Positions 8,113 to 14,752 of a DNA stretch of 64,000 bases are shown here, one piece after another. Source of the stretch: Terriglobales bacterium (GTDB lineage: Bacteria > Acidobacteriota > Terriglobia > Terriglobales > Acidobacteriaceae); the NCBI GenBank assembly GCA_035573675.1, contig DATMAB010000024.1:1-64000 (forward strand). The letters are read 5' to 3'. Both the position numbers and the translations under genes were made by a program. Position 1 is the first letter of the stretch. Each line of letters starts with the position of its first letter. The notes below the pieces were generated by a model. The model searched no databases and was not told where the DNA came from. It was given only the letters and a program-made list of their open reading frames with translations.

Positions 8113-9144
8113 CTAGGGATTCAGCACGATTTTCCCGAAGTGCTCGCTCTTCTCCATGCGTTCGTGGGCGGCACGGACCTCGCGCAGCGGGAAGCTTTTG
8201 TCGACCACGGGCTTCAGTCGTCCTTTGAAGACGTGGCCGAGCACGGCGTGCAGCTCGCCCATGGTACCCATGTAGGAGCCCAGGAACTGCAACTGGCGCG
8301 AGTACATGAAGCGCAGGTCGAACTGGGCTTCGGGGCCGGTGGTGGCGCCGCAGGTGACGATGCGCCCGCCGGGCTTAAGCGACTTCATGCTCTCCAGCCA
8401 AGTGGCCTTGCCCACGTGCTCGAAGACCAAGTCCACGCCCGCCTTGGCGGTGATCTTCTTCACCTCTTCGGAGATGGTCTGCTGGTAGTGGTCAATGGTG
8501 TAGTCGGCGCCCAGGTCGCGGGCGCGTTCAAGCTTGGCCTCGCTGCCCGCAGTGGCGATGACGCGCGCGCGGAACAGCTTGCAGATCTGGATGGCCGCAG
8601 TGCCGATGCCGGAGCTTGCGCCCAGCACCAGCACCATCTCGCCCGGCTGGATGCGGGCCAGACCGACCAGCATGTGCCACGCCGTGAGGAACACCAGCGG
8701 AAGGCTCGCGAGTTCATCCCAGGTGAGCGTGACTGCCTCGGAGGGCACCGGGATAACGTTCACGGGGTTGACGGCCACCAGTTCGCAGTTGCCGCCATCG
8801 ACACGGTTGCCCAGCACGGTGAACTGCGCACACAGGTTCTGGCGGCCACCTGCGCAGTAGGCGCACTGCCCGCAGTAGACCATGGGCGCGAGCACCACCC
8901 GCTGGCCCGCTTTGAGGCTGGAAACGTATTCGCCGACCTCGACAATCTCACCCGAGACGTCCGAGCCGTTGATGTGCGGCAGGTTCACGCCCGGCAGTCC
9001 TTTCCGCACCCAAAGGTCGAGGTGGTTCATCGCGCAGGCCTTCACCCGCACCAGCACCTGGTCCTTGCGCAGGACGGGATCGGGCACGTCCTCGTACTTC
9101 AGGACTTCCGGACCTCCGAACTGGTGGAAGCGGACGGCTTTCAT
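8113..9144 (-). CDS. Zinc-containing medium-chain dehydrogenase/reductase
   Basis: 343 aa. NAD(P)-dependent alcohol dehydrogenase or quinone-oxidoreductase-like enzyme. N-terminal GroES-like domain with CAMNHLDLW (catalytic zinc side) and the structural zinc lobe CGQCAYC...C at about 93-110; Rossmann domain from about 150 with the GASSGIGTAA dinucleotide loop. The start is the ATG at 9144, preceded by a strong AAGGAG; the longer frame runs into repeat DNA. Substrate unknown; the MKAVRFHQFGGPEVL start is shared by many quinone-reductase-like members. Single-gene unit. Confidence 0.9.
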   Translation of the reverse strand: MKAVRFHQFGGPEVLKYEDVPDPVLRKDQVLVRVKACAMNHLDLWVRKGLPGVNLPHINGSDVSGEIVEVGEYVSSLKAGQRVVLAPMVYCGQCAYCAGGRQNLCAQFTVLGNRVDGGNCELVAVNPVNVIPVPSEAVTLTWDELASLPLVFLTAWHMLVGLARIQPGEMVLVLGASSGIGTAAIQICKLFRARVIATAGSEAKLERARDLGADYTIDHYQQTISEEVKKITAKAGVDLVFEHVGKATWLESMKSLKPGGRIVTCGATTGPEAQFDLRFMYSRQLQFLGSYMGTMGELHAVLGHVFKGRLKPVVDKSFPLREVRAAHERMEKSEHFGKIVLNP

Positions 9145-9182
9145 GAGGGGCTCCTTCGTGTAAGCGCAACAGAAAAAATCTA

Positions 9183-9206
9183 CCACGGAGACACGGAGGC
9201 ACGGAG
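9183..9206. repeat. Three degenerate octamers (xCACGGAG)
   Basis: CCACGGAG, ACACGGAG and GCACGGAG in tandem, followed by AAAT, in the leader of the dehydrogenase gene. It is one of several short tandem families with unit length 7, 8 or 9 in this window. Confidence 0.7.
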
Positions 9207-9215
9207 AAATGGGGG

Positions 9216-9310
9216 CTAGCAATTGGCAGTTGGCACTTGGCAATTAGGCACTGCGGTTCAGTTGCGACGTCCAAGGGCTAAATGCTAAGTGCCAATTGCT
9301 GAGTGCTGCC
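9216..9310. repeat. AnTTGGC heptamer element, copy A (imperfect hairpin)
   Basis: Left arm 9218-9250 starts AGCAATTGGCA and continues as AnTTGGC heptamers; right arm 9275-9310 reads GCTAAATGCTAAGTGCC followed by AATTGCT, which is the reverse complement of the same pattern. The arms are separated by about 25 unrelated bases. It lies between the divergent dehydrogenase and xdhC genes. Two further copies are at 12044-12171 and 22379-22489, all beginning CTAGCAAT. Confidence 0.75.
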
Positions 9311-9317
9311 CGTCGCT

Positions 9318-9346
9318 TTGACTTGCCCGCTCCCTGCGCCCATAAT
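9318..9346 (+). promoter_or_regulatory. Sigma-70-type promoter for xdhC
   Basis: TTGACT at 9318-9323 and CATAAT at 9341-9346 with an ideal 17-bp spacer, 27 bp before the xdhC ATG. It is the best consensus promoter seen in the window and lies immediately after repeat copy A. Confidence 0.65.
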
Positions 9347-9373
9347 CAAGCGGTAAACAGCAGGTCAGCAATC

Positions 9374-10240
9374 ATGGACCTCTACGAAGAGATCGTGCGG
9401 CTGAGGCGCGAAGGGCGCAAAGGGGCACTGGCGACCATCGTGAACGTGCGCGGCTCCATTCCTTCGTTCCGCACCGCCAAGATGCTGGTGCGCGATGACG
9501 GGTCGATCGTGGGCACGATCGGCGGCGGCTGCGTGGAGGGCGAGGTGTGGCAGGCGGCGCGCGAGGTGATGGAGAGCGAGAAGCCGCGCACGCTGACTTT
9601 CAACCTGAACGCCGACCCCAAGTATGACTCCGGCCTGGTGTGCGGCGGGACGCTGGAAGTGTTCGTGGAGCCGGTGCTGCCACCGGCCACGCTCTACCTG
9701 TTCGGCGCCGGGCATGTGGGGCAGCACCTGGCGAAAGTGGCGCGCATCGCCGGTTTCGAAGTCGTGGTGACCGACGACCGCGAGGCCTACGCCAATCGGG
9801 AGCGCTTCCCCGAAGCCGACCAGATCCACGCCGAGGACTTCGAACAGGTGATGGCGCGTCTGGAGCCCAACGAATCTTCGTACATCGTCATCGTCACCCG
9901 CGGGCATCGGGACGACATGCGGGTGCTGCGCTGGGCGGTGGAGACGCGGGCGCGGTACGTGGGCATGATCGGCTCACGGCGCAAGATGATTGCTATCTGC
10001 CGCGAACTGGAACGGCAGGGCGTGGCCCGCGAGAAGCTGGAACGCGTGTACTCGCCTGTGGGCCTGGACATCGGGGCCATCGCGCCGGAAGAGATTGCGG
10101 TCGCGATTGTGGCCGAGCTGATCGCCGTCCGCCGCAAGGCAGAGATTCCGCTGCCCCACCTCCGCTGGTCAAAGCAGAAGAAATCTGCCGACGAAGCCAC
10201 TCCGGCCGTCGAGCAGGATGTGGCGGAAGAAAGCTCCTAG
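9374..10240 (+). CDS. xdhC: XdhC/CoxF-family molybdenum cofactor maturation protein
   Basis: 288 aa. XdhC-type proteins bind, protect and help sulfurate the molybdenum cofactor before insertion into xanthine-dehydrogenase-family enzymes. N-terminal XdhC domain has GSIPSFRTAKMLV and GTIGGGCVEGEVW; the C-terminal Rossmann domain has LFGAGHVGQHLAKVA, VTRGHRDDM, GMIGSRRK and PVGLDIGAIAPEEIAVAI. The ATG at 9374 fits the domain start and the promoter; the open frame begins 26 codons earlier in repeat DNA. The TAG stop lies inside a heptamer repeat. The MobA-like gene follows 97 bp on. No molybdoenzyme structural gene is in the window. Confidence 0.9.
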   Translation: MDLYEEIVRLRREGRKGALATIVNVRGSIPSFRTAKMLVRDDGSIVGTIGGGCVEGEVWQAAREVMESEKPRTLTFNLNADPKYDSGLVCGGTLEVFVEPVLPPATLYLFGAGHVGQHLAKVARIAGFEVVVTDDREAYANRERFPEADQIHAEDFEQVMARLEPNESSYIVIVTRGHRDDMRVLRWAVETRARYVGMIGSRRKMIAICRELERQGVAREKLERVYSPVGLDIGAIAPEEIAVAIVAELIAVRRKAEIPLPHLRWSKQKKSADEATPAVEQDVAEESS

Positions 10241-10295
10241 CTTCTAGCTTTTCGTCCGGCGACTCGCAACTCGGTACTCGGTACTCTCAACTTAC
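10232..10295. repeat. Two heptamer tracts over and after the xdhC stop
   Basis: AGCTCCT, AGCTTCT, AGCTTTT (10232-10252) and then CTCGCAA, CTCGGTA, CTCGGTA, CTCTCAA (10263-10290). The first tract supplies the last codons and the TAG stop of xdhC. The tracts have different unit sequences but the same 7-bp period. Confidence 0.7.
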
Positions 10296-10337
10296 TCTTC
10301 CCTACACGATTCCCGGCACCTCTGTTAATGTTCTGGC

Positions 10338-10940
10338 ATGGCGATAGCGCCCAGCTTCTGCGGCGTGGTACTGGCGGCGGGGGAGTCGCGCGATGGCCGC
10401 GACAAGGCTCTGCTGACCTACGGAGGCCGCACTTTCCTGGCGGGGGCGATCGAGGCGCTGCGCCCGCACACCGATATGGTCCTGGTGGTGGTGGGTCGCA
10501 ATGCCGAGTTGCTCAGTCCCGTCGTCTATGCCGCCGGGGCCTTCCTGGTGGAAAACCCGGAGCCGGAGCGCGGGCAGTTCGGCTCGCTGCAGGCCGGGCT
10601 GCGCGAAGTCCTGAACCGCGGGCGGGACGCCGCCATCGTGATGCTAGTGGACCGCCCCCCGGTGGCGGAGGCGACCATCGCCCAACTGCGGCAGGCTTTC
10701 CTGCACGCCGCCGGCCGGGGACGCTGGGCCGTGGTGCCCGAGCACAACGGCAAGCACGGGCATCCGCTGGTCGTCGGGAGGGAGATGATCGAGGCGTTCC
10801 TGCAGGCCCCGGTCAACTCGACCGCGCGCGAGGTGGAGCATTCGTTGCTTGACCGCATCGAGTACGTAGCCGTGTCGGACCCAATGGTGACTTTCGATGT
10901 GGACAGCCCGGAAGATGACGCGCGACGGGCAGCTTCCTGA
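10338..10940 (+). CDS. MobA/MocA-like molybdopterin nucleotidyltransferase
   Basis: 200 aa. Family members add CMP or GMP to molybdopterin, giving the dinucleotide cofactor used by molybdoenzymes. The nucleotide-binding start VVLAAGESRDGRDKALL fits LAAGxSxRxGxxK, with D where Met is usual. VDRPPVAEATI is the metal-binding region and GHPLVVGREM the substrate loop. Pairing with xdhC supports a MocA-type (cytidylyl) role for xanthine-dehydrogenase-type enzymes; this is inference from context. A TTAATG lies 7 bp before the ATG. Confidence 0.82.
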   Translation: MAIAPSFCGVVLAAGESRDGRDKALLTYGGRTFLAGAIEALRPHTDMVLVVVGRNAELLSPVVYAAGAFLVENPEPERGQFGSLQAGLREVLNRGRDAAIVMLVDRPPVAEATIAQLRQAFLHAAGRGRWAVVPEHNGKHGHPLVVGREMIEAFLQAPVNSTAREVEHSLLDRIEYVAVSDPMVTFDVDSPEDDARRAAS

Positions 10941-10948
10941 CAGCTTCA

Positions 10949-10975
10949 ACGCAGAGACCACCGAGATCGCAGAGA
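10949..10975. repeat. Three degenerate nonamers ending in GAGA
   Basis: ACGCAGAGA, CCACCGAGA and TCGCAGAGA in tandem between the nucleotidyltransferase stop and the HAD start; same style of degenerate tandem unit as the other spacers. Confidence 0.6.
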
Positions 10976-10985
10976 AAGACATCGA

Positions 10986-11684
10986 TTGCAAGAAAACCGT
11001 TGCCTAGCCGCTCGCGACTTTATCGCATCCGTCCTAGCGCTGAATCCGGCAAACGCCGCGTTCGACTGCGATGGCACCTTGTGGTTGGGCGACGCCGGCG
11101 CGGACTTTTTCTACTGGGAACTCGACCGCGGCCTGCTTCCGCCCGAGGTCGCGGCCCGGGCGCGCAAGCGTTATTCCATCTACGAGGAAGGCCGCGTGGA
11201 TGAGGCCGTGATGTGTGGCGAGATGGTCACGCTGCACAGGGGACTGGAGGAACGCATGGTGGCGCAGGCGGCGGAGGAGTTCTTCGCTGAGGTCGTCGAG
11301 CCACGAATTTTCTCCGAGATGCGGGAGCTGTTGGCAGGGCTGCGCGACACGGGTCGCGAAGTGTGGGCCGTGTCTTCCACTGCGGAGTGGGTAGTGCGAG
11401 CAGGCGCACGCCGCTTGGGCATTGCCGCCGATCGCGTGCTCGCGGCCAGTGCTGTGGTCGAAAACGGCCGGGTGACGGACCGGCTGATCCGCGTCCCCAC
11501 CGGCGCAGCCAAGGCGCAGGCGTTACGCGAGGCCGGTGTAACCGCGCTCGATGCTGCCTTCGGCAACACTCTGCACGATCTGGCGATGTTGGAGATGGCG
11601 CGGCACGCGTTCGCAATCAATCCGCGACCGGAGCTGGAGAAGGTAGCTCGCGAGCGCGGTTGGACCATCTACCGGACTCACTGA
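10986..11684 (+). CDS. HAD-superfamily phosphatase, PSPase-like (IB type)
   Basis: 232 aa. Motif I is AAFDCDGTLW (DxDGT with the nucleophilic Asp), motif II is VSSTAEW, and the late motif is AAFGNTLHDLAML, where the usual GDS/GDxxxD acidic centre appears as GNTLHD. The cap between motifs I and II is helical. Closest in layout to phosphoserine-phosphatase-like HAD-IB enzymes; substrate unknown. The only usable start is TTG at 10986 because an in-frame stop lies at 10938 and no ATG or GTG precedes motif I. Its 3' end overlaps the convergent IscU-like gene by 7 bp. Confidence 0.82.
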   Translation: MQENRCLAARDFIASVLALNPANAAFDCDGTLWLGDAGADFFYWELDRGLLPPEVAARARKRYSIYEEGRVDEAVMCGEMVTLHRGLEERMVAQAAEEFFAEVVEPRIFSEMRELLAGLRDTGREVWAVSSTAEWVVRAGARRLGIAADRVLAASAVVENGRVTDRLIRVPTGAAKAQALREAGVTALDAAFGNTLHDLAMLEMARHAFAINPRPELEKVARERGWTIYRTH

Positions 11685-12037
11685 CGCAGGCTACTGAGGG
11701 CGGCGCGCAGAGCGTCCACCACCAGATGGCTGGCATGCAGGGATTCGTTCGGCAGCCCGCCGATGCCCTCCACGATCTGCTCGCGGCGCAGGGCGCGGGC
11801 TTCGGCCAGCGACTTGCCGCGCAGCCATTCCGTCAGGAGCGAACCGCACGCGATAGAGGGTACGCAGCCACGGGTGCGGTAGCGGACGTCCATGATGCGG
11901 CCGTCTACTACCTTGAGCGTCAGCAGCATGAGGTCGCCGCAGGCGGGGTTCTCGACTTCGGCGCGCGCATCGGCGTCGGCGATCTCGCCCACGTTGCGCG
12001 GGTGCTCGAAGTGGTCGAGAAGTTGCGGCGAATACAT
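11678..12037 (-). CDS. IscU/NifU-N-like Fe-S cluster scaffold, third Cys absent
   Basis: 119 aa. Family members assemble transient Fe-S clusters for delivery to apo-proteins. The fold start MYSPQLLDHFEHPRNVGE, the NPACGD motif (C33, D35) and the RGCVPSIACGS segment (C58, C64) are present. The third scaffold ligand, the Cys of the HC motif in IscU, is replaced: the sequence reads LHASHL with H101-A102. The protein may hold a cluster differently or act in another branch (SUF or a dedicated carrier). No cysteine desulfurase is adjacent. A repeat element begins 7 bp upstream of its start. Confidence 0.85.
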   Translation of the reverse strand: MYSPQLLDHFEHPRNVGEIADADARAEVENPACGDLMLLTLKVVDGRIMDVRYRTRGCVPSIACGSLLTEWLRGKSLAEARALRREQIVEGIGGLPNESLHASHLVVDALRAALSSLRQ

Positions 12038-12043
12038 GACGTG

Positions 12044-12171
12044 ATTCTAGCAATTGGCACTTGGCAGTTGGCATTTGGCCGTCAATCGGGAAACGACGTT
12101 CACTCGCAAATAGGGGAACTGACCAGGCCCTTGGCCGGCTAGGTGCCAAGTGCTAACTGCTCAGTGCCGCT
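12044..12171. repeat. AnTTGGC heptamer element, copy B (imperfect hairpin)
   Basis: Left arm at 12049-12080 is four clean heptamers AATTGGC, ACTTGGC, AGTTGGC, ATTTGGC; right arm at 12142-12170 reads GGTGCCAAGTGCTAACTGC, the complementary pattern. It separates the divergent IscU-like and radical SAM genes. The right arm ends just before the TATAAT of the radical SAM gene, so the element may contribute its upstream promoter region. Confidence 0.75.
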
Positions 12172-12173
12172 TC

Positions 12174-12179
12174 TATAAT
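12174..12179 (+). promoter_or_regulatory. -10 box TATAAT directly before radical SAM start
   Basis: Perfect TATAAT ending 6 nt before the GTG at 12186. Transcription would begin at or next to the start codon, implying a leaderless mRNA. No good -35 at 17 bp; that region is repeat DNA. Confidence 0.55.
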
Positions 12180-12185
12180 GCGCAG

Positions 12186-13352
12186 GTGGGCGTGCGCTAT
12201 TTGGAGTTCGCCAAAGGTGTGTTCCGGCCCCGGCGGCTGGAGTCCGTCTTCCTGTTCGTCACCTCCACCTGCAACTCGCTCTGCCGCACGTGCTTCTACT
12301 GGGACGAACTCAACCAGGGGCGCGACCTCACCTTCGAGCAGATCGAGCGCCTGAGCCGGACGGCTCCTCCCTTTCACAAGCTGTGGCTCTCGGGCGGCGA
12401 GCCCTTCCTGCGCAAGGAACTGGCGGAGATCATCGAGCTGTTCTATGGGAACAACGGCGTGAGGCACGTCAACCTGCCGACCAACGGCCTGCTGCCGGCG
12501 AAGCTCGAGCAGGTGATGGACCGGGTGCTGGAGCGCTGTCCCGAGCTGACCATCGACCTGAACTTCTCGCTCGACGGGCTGGCCAACACACACGACGCCA
12601 TCCGCGGCGTCCCCAACAACTTCCACAAGACGCTGGCCACGATCGACCTGGCGGCGCGCAGGTGGAAGGGCGTGCGCCGCCTTCGGCGCAACGTGGTGAG
12701 TTGCGTGACCGCCGAAAACTACCAGGAACTTGTCGCGCTCGGCCTGAGGATGCTGGCCGAGACTGAAAGCGACGGGCATTACTTCGAGATCATCCGCGGC
12801 AATCCCATGGACCCGAAGCTGAAGCGCCTGGACCGCGACGAACTCCGACTTTTGCACCAGCGGTTGATGTGGATCCACGAGCGCTATGCGGAAAAGCTCT
12901 TCGCCCATCTTGCATGGCCGGCACGGCAGTTCGCCCGGCTTTACTACCTTGGCCACGTGCGCTTCCACTTCGAGCTTCACCAGCAGAATCACTACGGCAA
13001 CCGCGCCTGGCCCATGCCCTGCACTGCCGGACAGACCACCCTGGTCATCGACCACGACGGACATTTCCGCTCCTGCGAGCTGCGAGCGAAACTGGGCCGC
13101 GTGCAGGACTTCGATTGCGATCTGGGCGCAGCGCTGGCCTCCGACGCCATGCAGCGCGACGTCCGGTCCATCCCCGGCGACCAATGCTGGTGCACGCATT
13201 CCTGCTGGATCCACTCCTCGGCCAAGTTCAGCCCGAAGGTGCAGTTGTTCCACATTCCGTGGGCGTACCTGAAGCACCGCTGGCAGCGGCTGCCCGAAAC
13301 GGAGATTGCCGAACTGGAGCGCTTCCGGGTGGGCGATGCGCCCGCCGCCTGA
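12186..13352 (+). CDS. Radical SAM protein with Cys-rich C-terminal region
   Basis: 388 aa. The CNSLCRTC motif (C29, C33, C36) binds the [4Fe-4S] cluster that cleaves SAM; SGGEPFLR is the SAM-binding loop. The C-terminal part has PMPCTAGQ, RSCELR and GDQCWCTHSCW, which look like ligands for an auxiliary cluster (SPASM-like). The substrate is unknown; such proteins modify peptides, cofactors or lipids. GTG at 12186 is chosen from the promoter position; GTG at 12192 is equally possible, and the frame upstream is repeat DNA. The periplasmic-binding-like gene follows after 30 bp. Confidence 0.85.
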   Translation: MGVRYLEFAKGVFRPRRLESVFLFVTSTCNSLCRTCFYWDELNQGRDLTFEQIERLSRTAPPFHKLWLSGGEPFLRKELAEIIELFYGNNGVRHVNLPTNGLLPAKLEQVMDRVLERCPELTIDLNFSLDGLANTHDAIRGVPNNFHKTLATIDLAARRWKGVRRLRRNVVSCVTAENYQELVALGLRMLAETESDGHYFEIIRGNPMDPKLKRLDRDELRLLHQRLMWIHERYAEKLFAHLAWPARQFARLYYLGHVRFHFELHQQNHYGNRAWPMPCTAGQTTLVIDHDGHFRSCELRAKLGRVQDFDCDLGAALASDAMQRDVRSIPGDQCWCTHSCWIHSSAKFSPKVQLFHIPWAYLKHRWQRLPETEIAELERFRVGDAPAA

Positions 13353-13369
13353 AGCGCTCCGCCTGTCCT

Positions 13370-13375
13370 TATACT
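13370..13375 (+). promoter_or_regulatory. -10 box TATACT directly before the binding-protein gene
   Basis: TATACT ends 7 nt before the ATG at 13383. As for the previous gene, the likely start point is the ATG itself. A GGGAG also lies between, but only 2 nt from the ATG, which is too close for a normal Shine-Dalgarno. Confidence 0.5.
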
Positions 13376-13382
13376 GGGAGCG

Positions 13383-14198
13383 ATGCCGCAGGACCTCACA
13401 CCCCGTCGCGTTGTCTGCCTGCAGCCCAGCGCCACGGTGACCATGGCCGGGCTGGGACTGCTGGACCGCGTGGTGGCGTGCACGAAGTGGTGCGTGGACG
13501 TATGCCCCGAAGCCGCCGGCAACGGGCGCATGGTTGTGCAGGACTCGTGGTCGGCGCAGGCCGAGGAGATCCGCGCCGCCCGCCCGGATCTGGTCGTTGC
13601 GTCGGTTCCCTACCGCGCGGAGGCGCTGGAGGAGATCCTGCGCGCCGGCGTTCCGTTCCTGGCGTTTGCGCCCCGGACGCTGCAAGACGTTTGCCGCGAC
13701 ATCGCCGCCCTTGCCGGCGTGATGGGCGCAGCCGAAAACGGCCGCCGGATGATTGACGACCTCGAGCGTGAGGTCGCCGCAGTCCGGGCAAAGACCGCAG
13801 GTCTCACTCGGCCGCACGTCTTCTGCGAGGAGTGGGGCAAGCCCATCATCCGCTCGCAGCGCTGGGTGGCGGAGCTGGTGGAGGCGGCCGGGGGCGAGTT
13901 CCTGGGAGAGCCGGGGGCAAAGACCGAGGCGGCGAGCGTCGCTGCCCAAGATCCCGAAGTGATCGTCGCCGCCTGGTGCGGGGCAGGCGACCGTGTGCCG
14001 CTCGAGAAGATCATCCGCGACCGTGGCTGGCAGCAGACCAGCGCCGCGCGCAACCGCCGCGTCTTCTGCATTCCTGACGAGTACCTGAATACGCCCGCCA
14101 CGACTCTGCTGATGGGACTGCGAGCACTCGCCGCCATCCTCCACCCCGAAATTTTCCCGAAGTTGCCCGCCCGCGTGCGGCGCATGGAAGCGTCGTAA
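13383..14198 (+). CDS. BtuF/FepB-like substrate-binding protein without signal peptide
   Basis: 271 aa. Fold features of class III periplasmic binding proteins for cobalamin or iron-siderophores: RVVCLQPSATVTMAGLGLLDRVVACT at the start, then ARPDLVVASVPYRAEALEEIL, and a C-terminal RNRRVFCIPDEYLNTPATTLLMGLRALA. It begins MPQDLTPRRVVCL with no signal peptide or lipobox and no upstream start that would add one, so it is probably cytosolic. No ABC permease or ATPase is adjacent. It may bind a corrinoid or metal complex in the cytosol, perhaps together with the preceding radical SAM protein; that is inference. Confidence 0.8.
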   Translation: MPQDLTPRRVVCLQPSATVTMAGLGLLDRVVACTKWCVDVCPEAAGNGRMVVQDSWSAQAEEIRAARPDLVVASVPYRAEALEEILRAGVPFLAFAPRTLQDVCRDIAALAGVMGAAENGRRMIDDLEREVAAVRAKTAGLTRPHVFCEEWGKPIIRSQRWVAELVEAAGGEFLGEPGAKTEAASVAAQDPEVIVAAWCGAGDRVPLEKIIRDRGWQQTSAARNRRVFCIPDEYLNTPATTLLMGLRALAAILHPEIFPKLPARVRRMEAS

Positions 14199-14259
14199 GT
14201 GTGCGGCCGGCCGCTTGCGTTCCACAGCAATCCACAGGCTGCCTTTTCCAGCGGTGTGG

Positions 14260-14265
14260 TTAAAT
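14260..14265 (+). promoter_or_regulatory. -10-like TTAAAT before the GAF gene
   Basis: TTAAAT ends 7 nt before the ATG at 14273, the same spacing as the two preceding genes. A perfect 12-bp palindrome GCGGCCGGCCGC lies at 14203-14214, after the previous stop. Confidence 0.4.
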
Positions 14266-14272
14266 AAACCAT

Positions 14273-14752
14273 ATGTCCGTGGCCACCCGGCACGAAGAGC
14301 TTCTGGCCGAACTGGAACGCCTGGGGACCGCTGCGAAATCGTCGCAGGAATTGATGCGCGCTGTGGTGGAGCGCCTGGCGCGCCTTCCCGCATACAACTG
14401 GGTGGGTTTCTACATGCTCGATCCCGCCGATCCCAAGACCCTGGTGCTGGGCCCGTTCGTCGGCGCCGACACACCGCACAAGCGTATCCCGCTGGACCAA
14501 GGCATCTGCGGGGCGGCAGCGGCCAGCGGGCAAACACTAGTCGTGGACGACGTGTACGCCGATCCCCGCTACCTGGCGTGCTCGCTGGAAACGCGCTCGG
14601 AGATCGTGGCTCCGGTGTTCGTCCACGGCCGGGTAGCGGGCGAAATCGATATCGACAGCCATACCCCCGCCGCGTTCGGCCCGGAAGACCGCGCCCTAGT
14701 CGAGAGAAGCGCGGCCATCATCGGGCACTACCTCGAGAAGAACGCCGCATGA
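14273..14752 (+). CDS. GAF-domain protein, free methionine-(R)-sulfoxide reductase-like
   Basis: 159 aa, a single GAF domain, the size of fRMsr. fRMsr reduces free Met-R-sulfoxide using cysteines in the GAF pocket. Two of the three known positions are present with the correct 24-residue spacing: C79 (QGICGAAA) and C103 (LACSLETRSEIV). The first Cys of the E. coli enzyme falls on H69 here. YNWVGFYML and EIDIDSHTPAAFGPEDR also match the family. Overlaps the mutT start by 4 nt (ATGA), so both are co-translated; the pair fits defence against oxidised metabolites. Confidence 0.82.
   Translation: MSVATRHEELLAELERLGTAAKSSQELMRAVVERLARLPAYNWVGFYMLDPADPKTLVLGPFVGADTPHKRIPLDQGICGAAAASGQTLVVDDVYADPRYLACSLETRSEIVAPVFVHGRVAGEIDIDSHTPAAFGPEDRALVERSAAIIGHYLEKNAA

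Noticed and set aside
12038-12185. CRISPR-like repeat array
   Set aside because: Units are 7 bp, degenerate and without spacers, so this is a heptamer element rather than CRISPR.
12153-14537. 794-codon open frame on the minus strand
   Set aside because: Antisense to the radical SAM, binding-protein and GAF genes, which have clear motifs; composition is typical of shadow frames.
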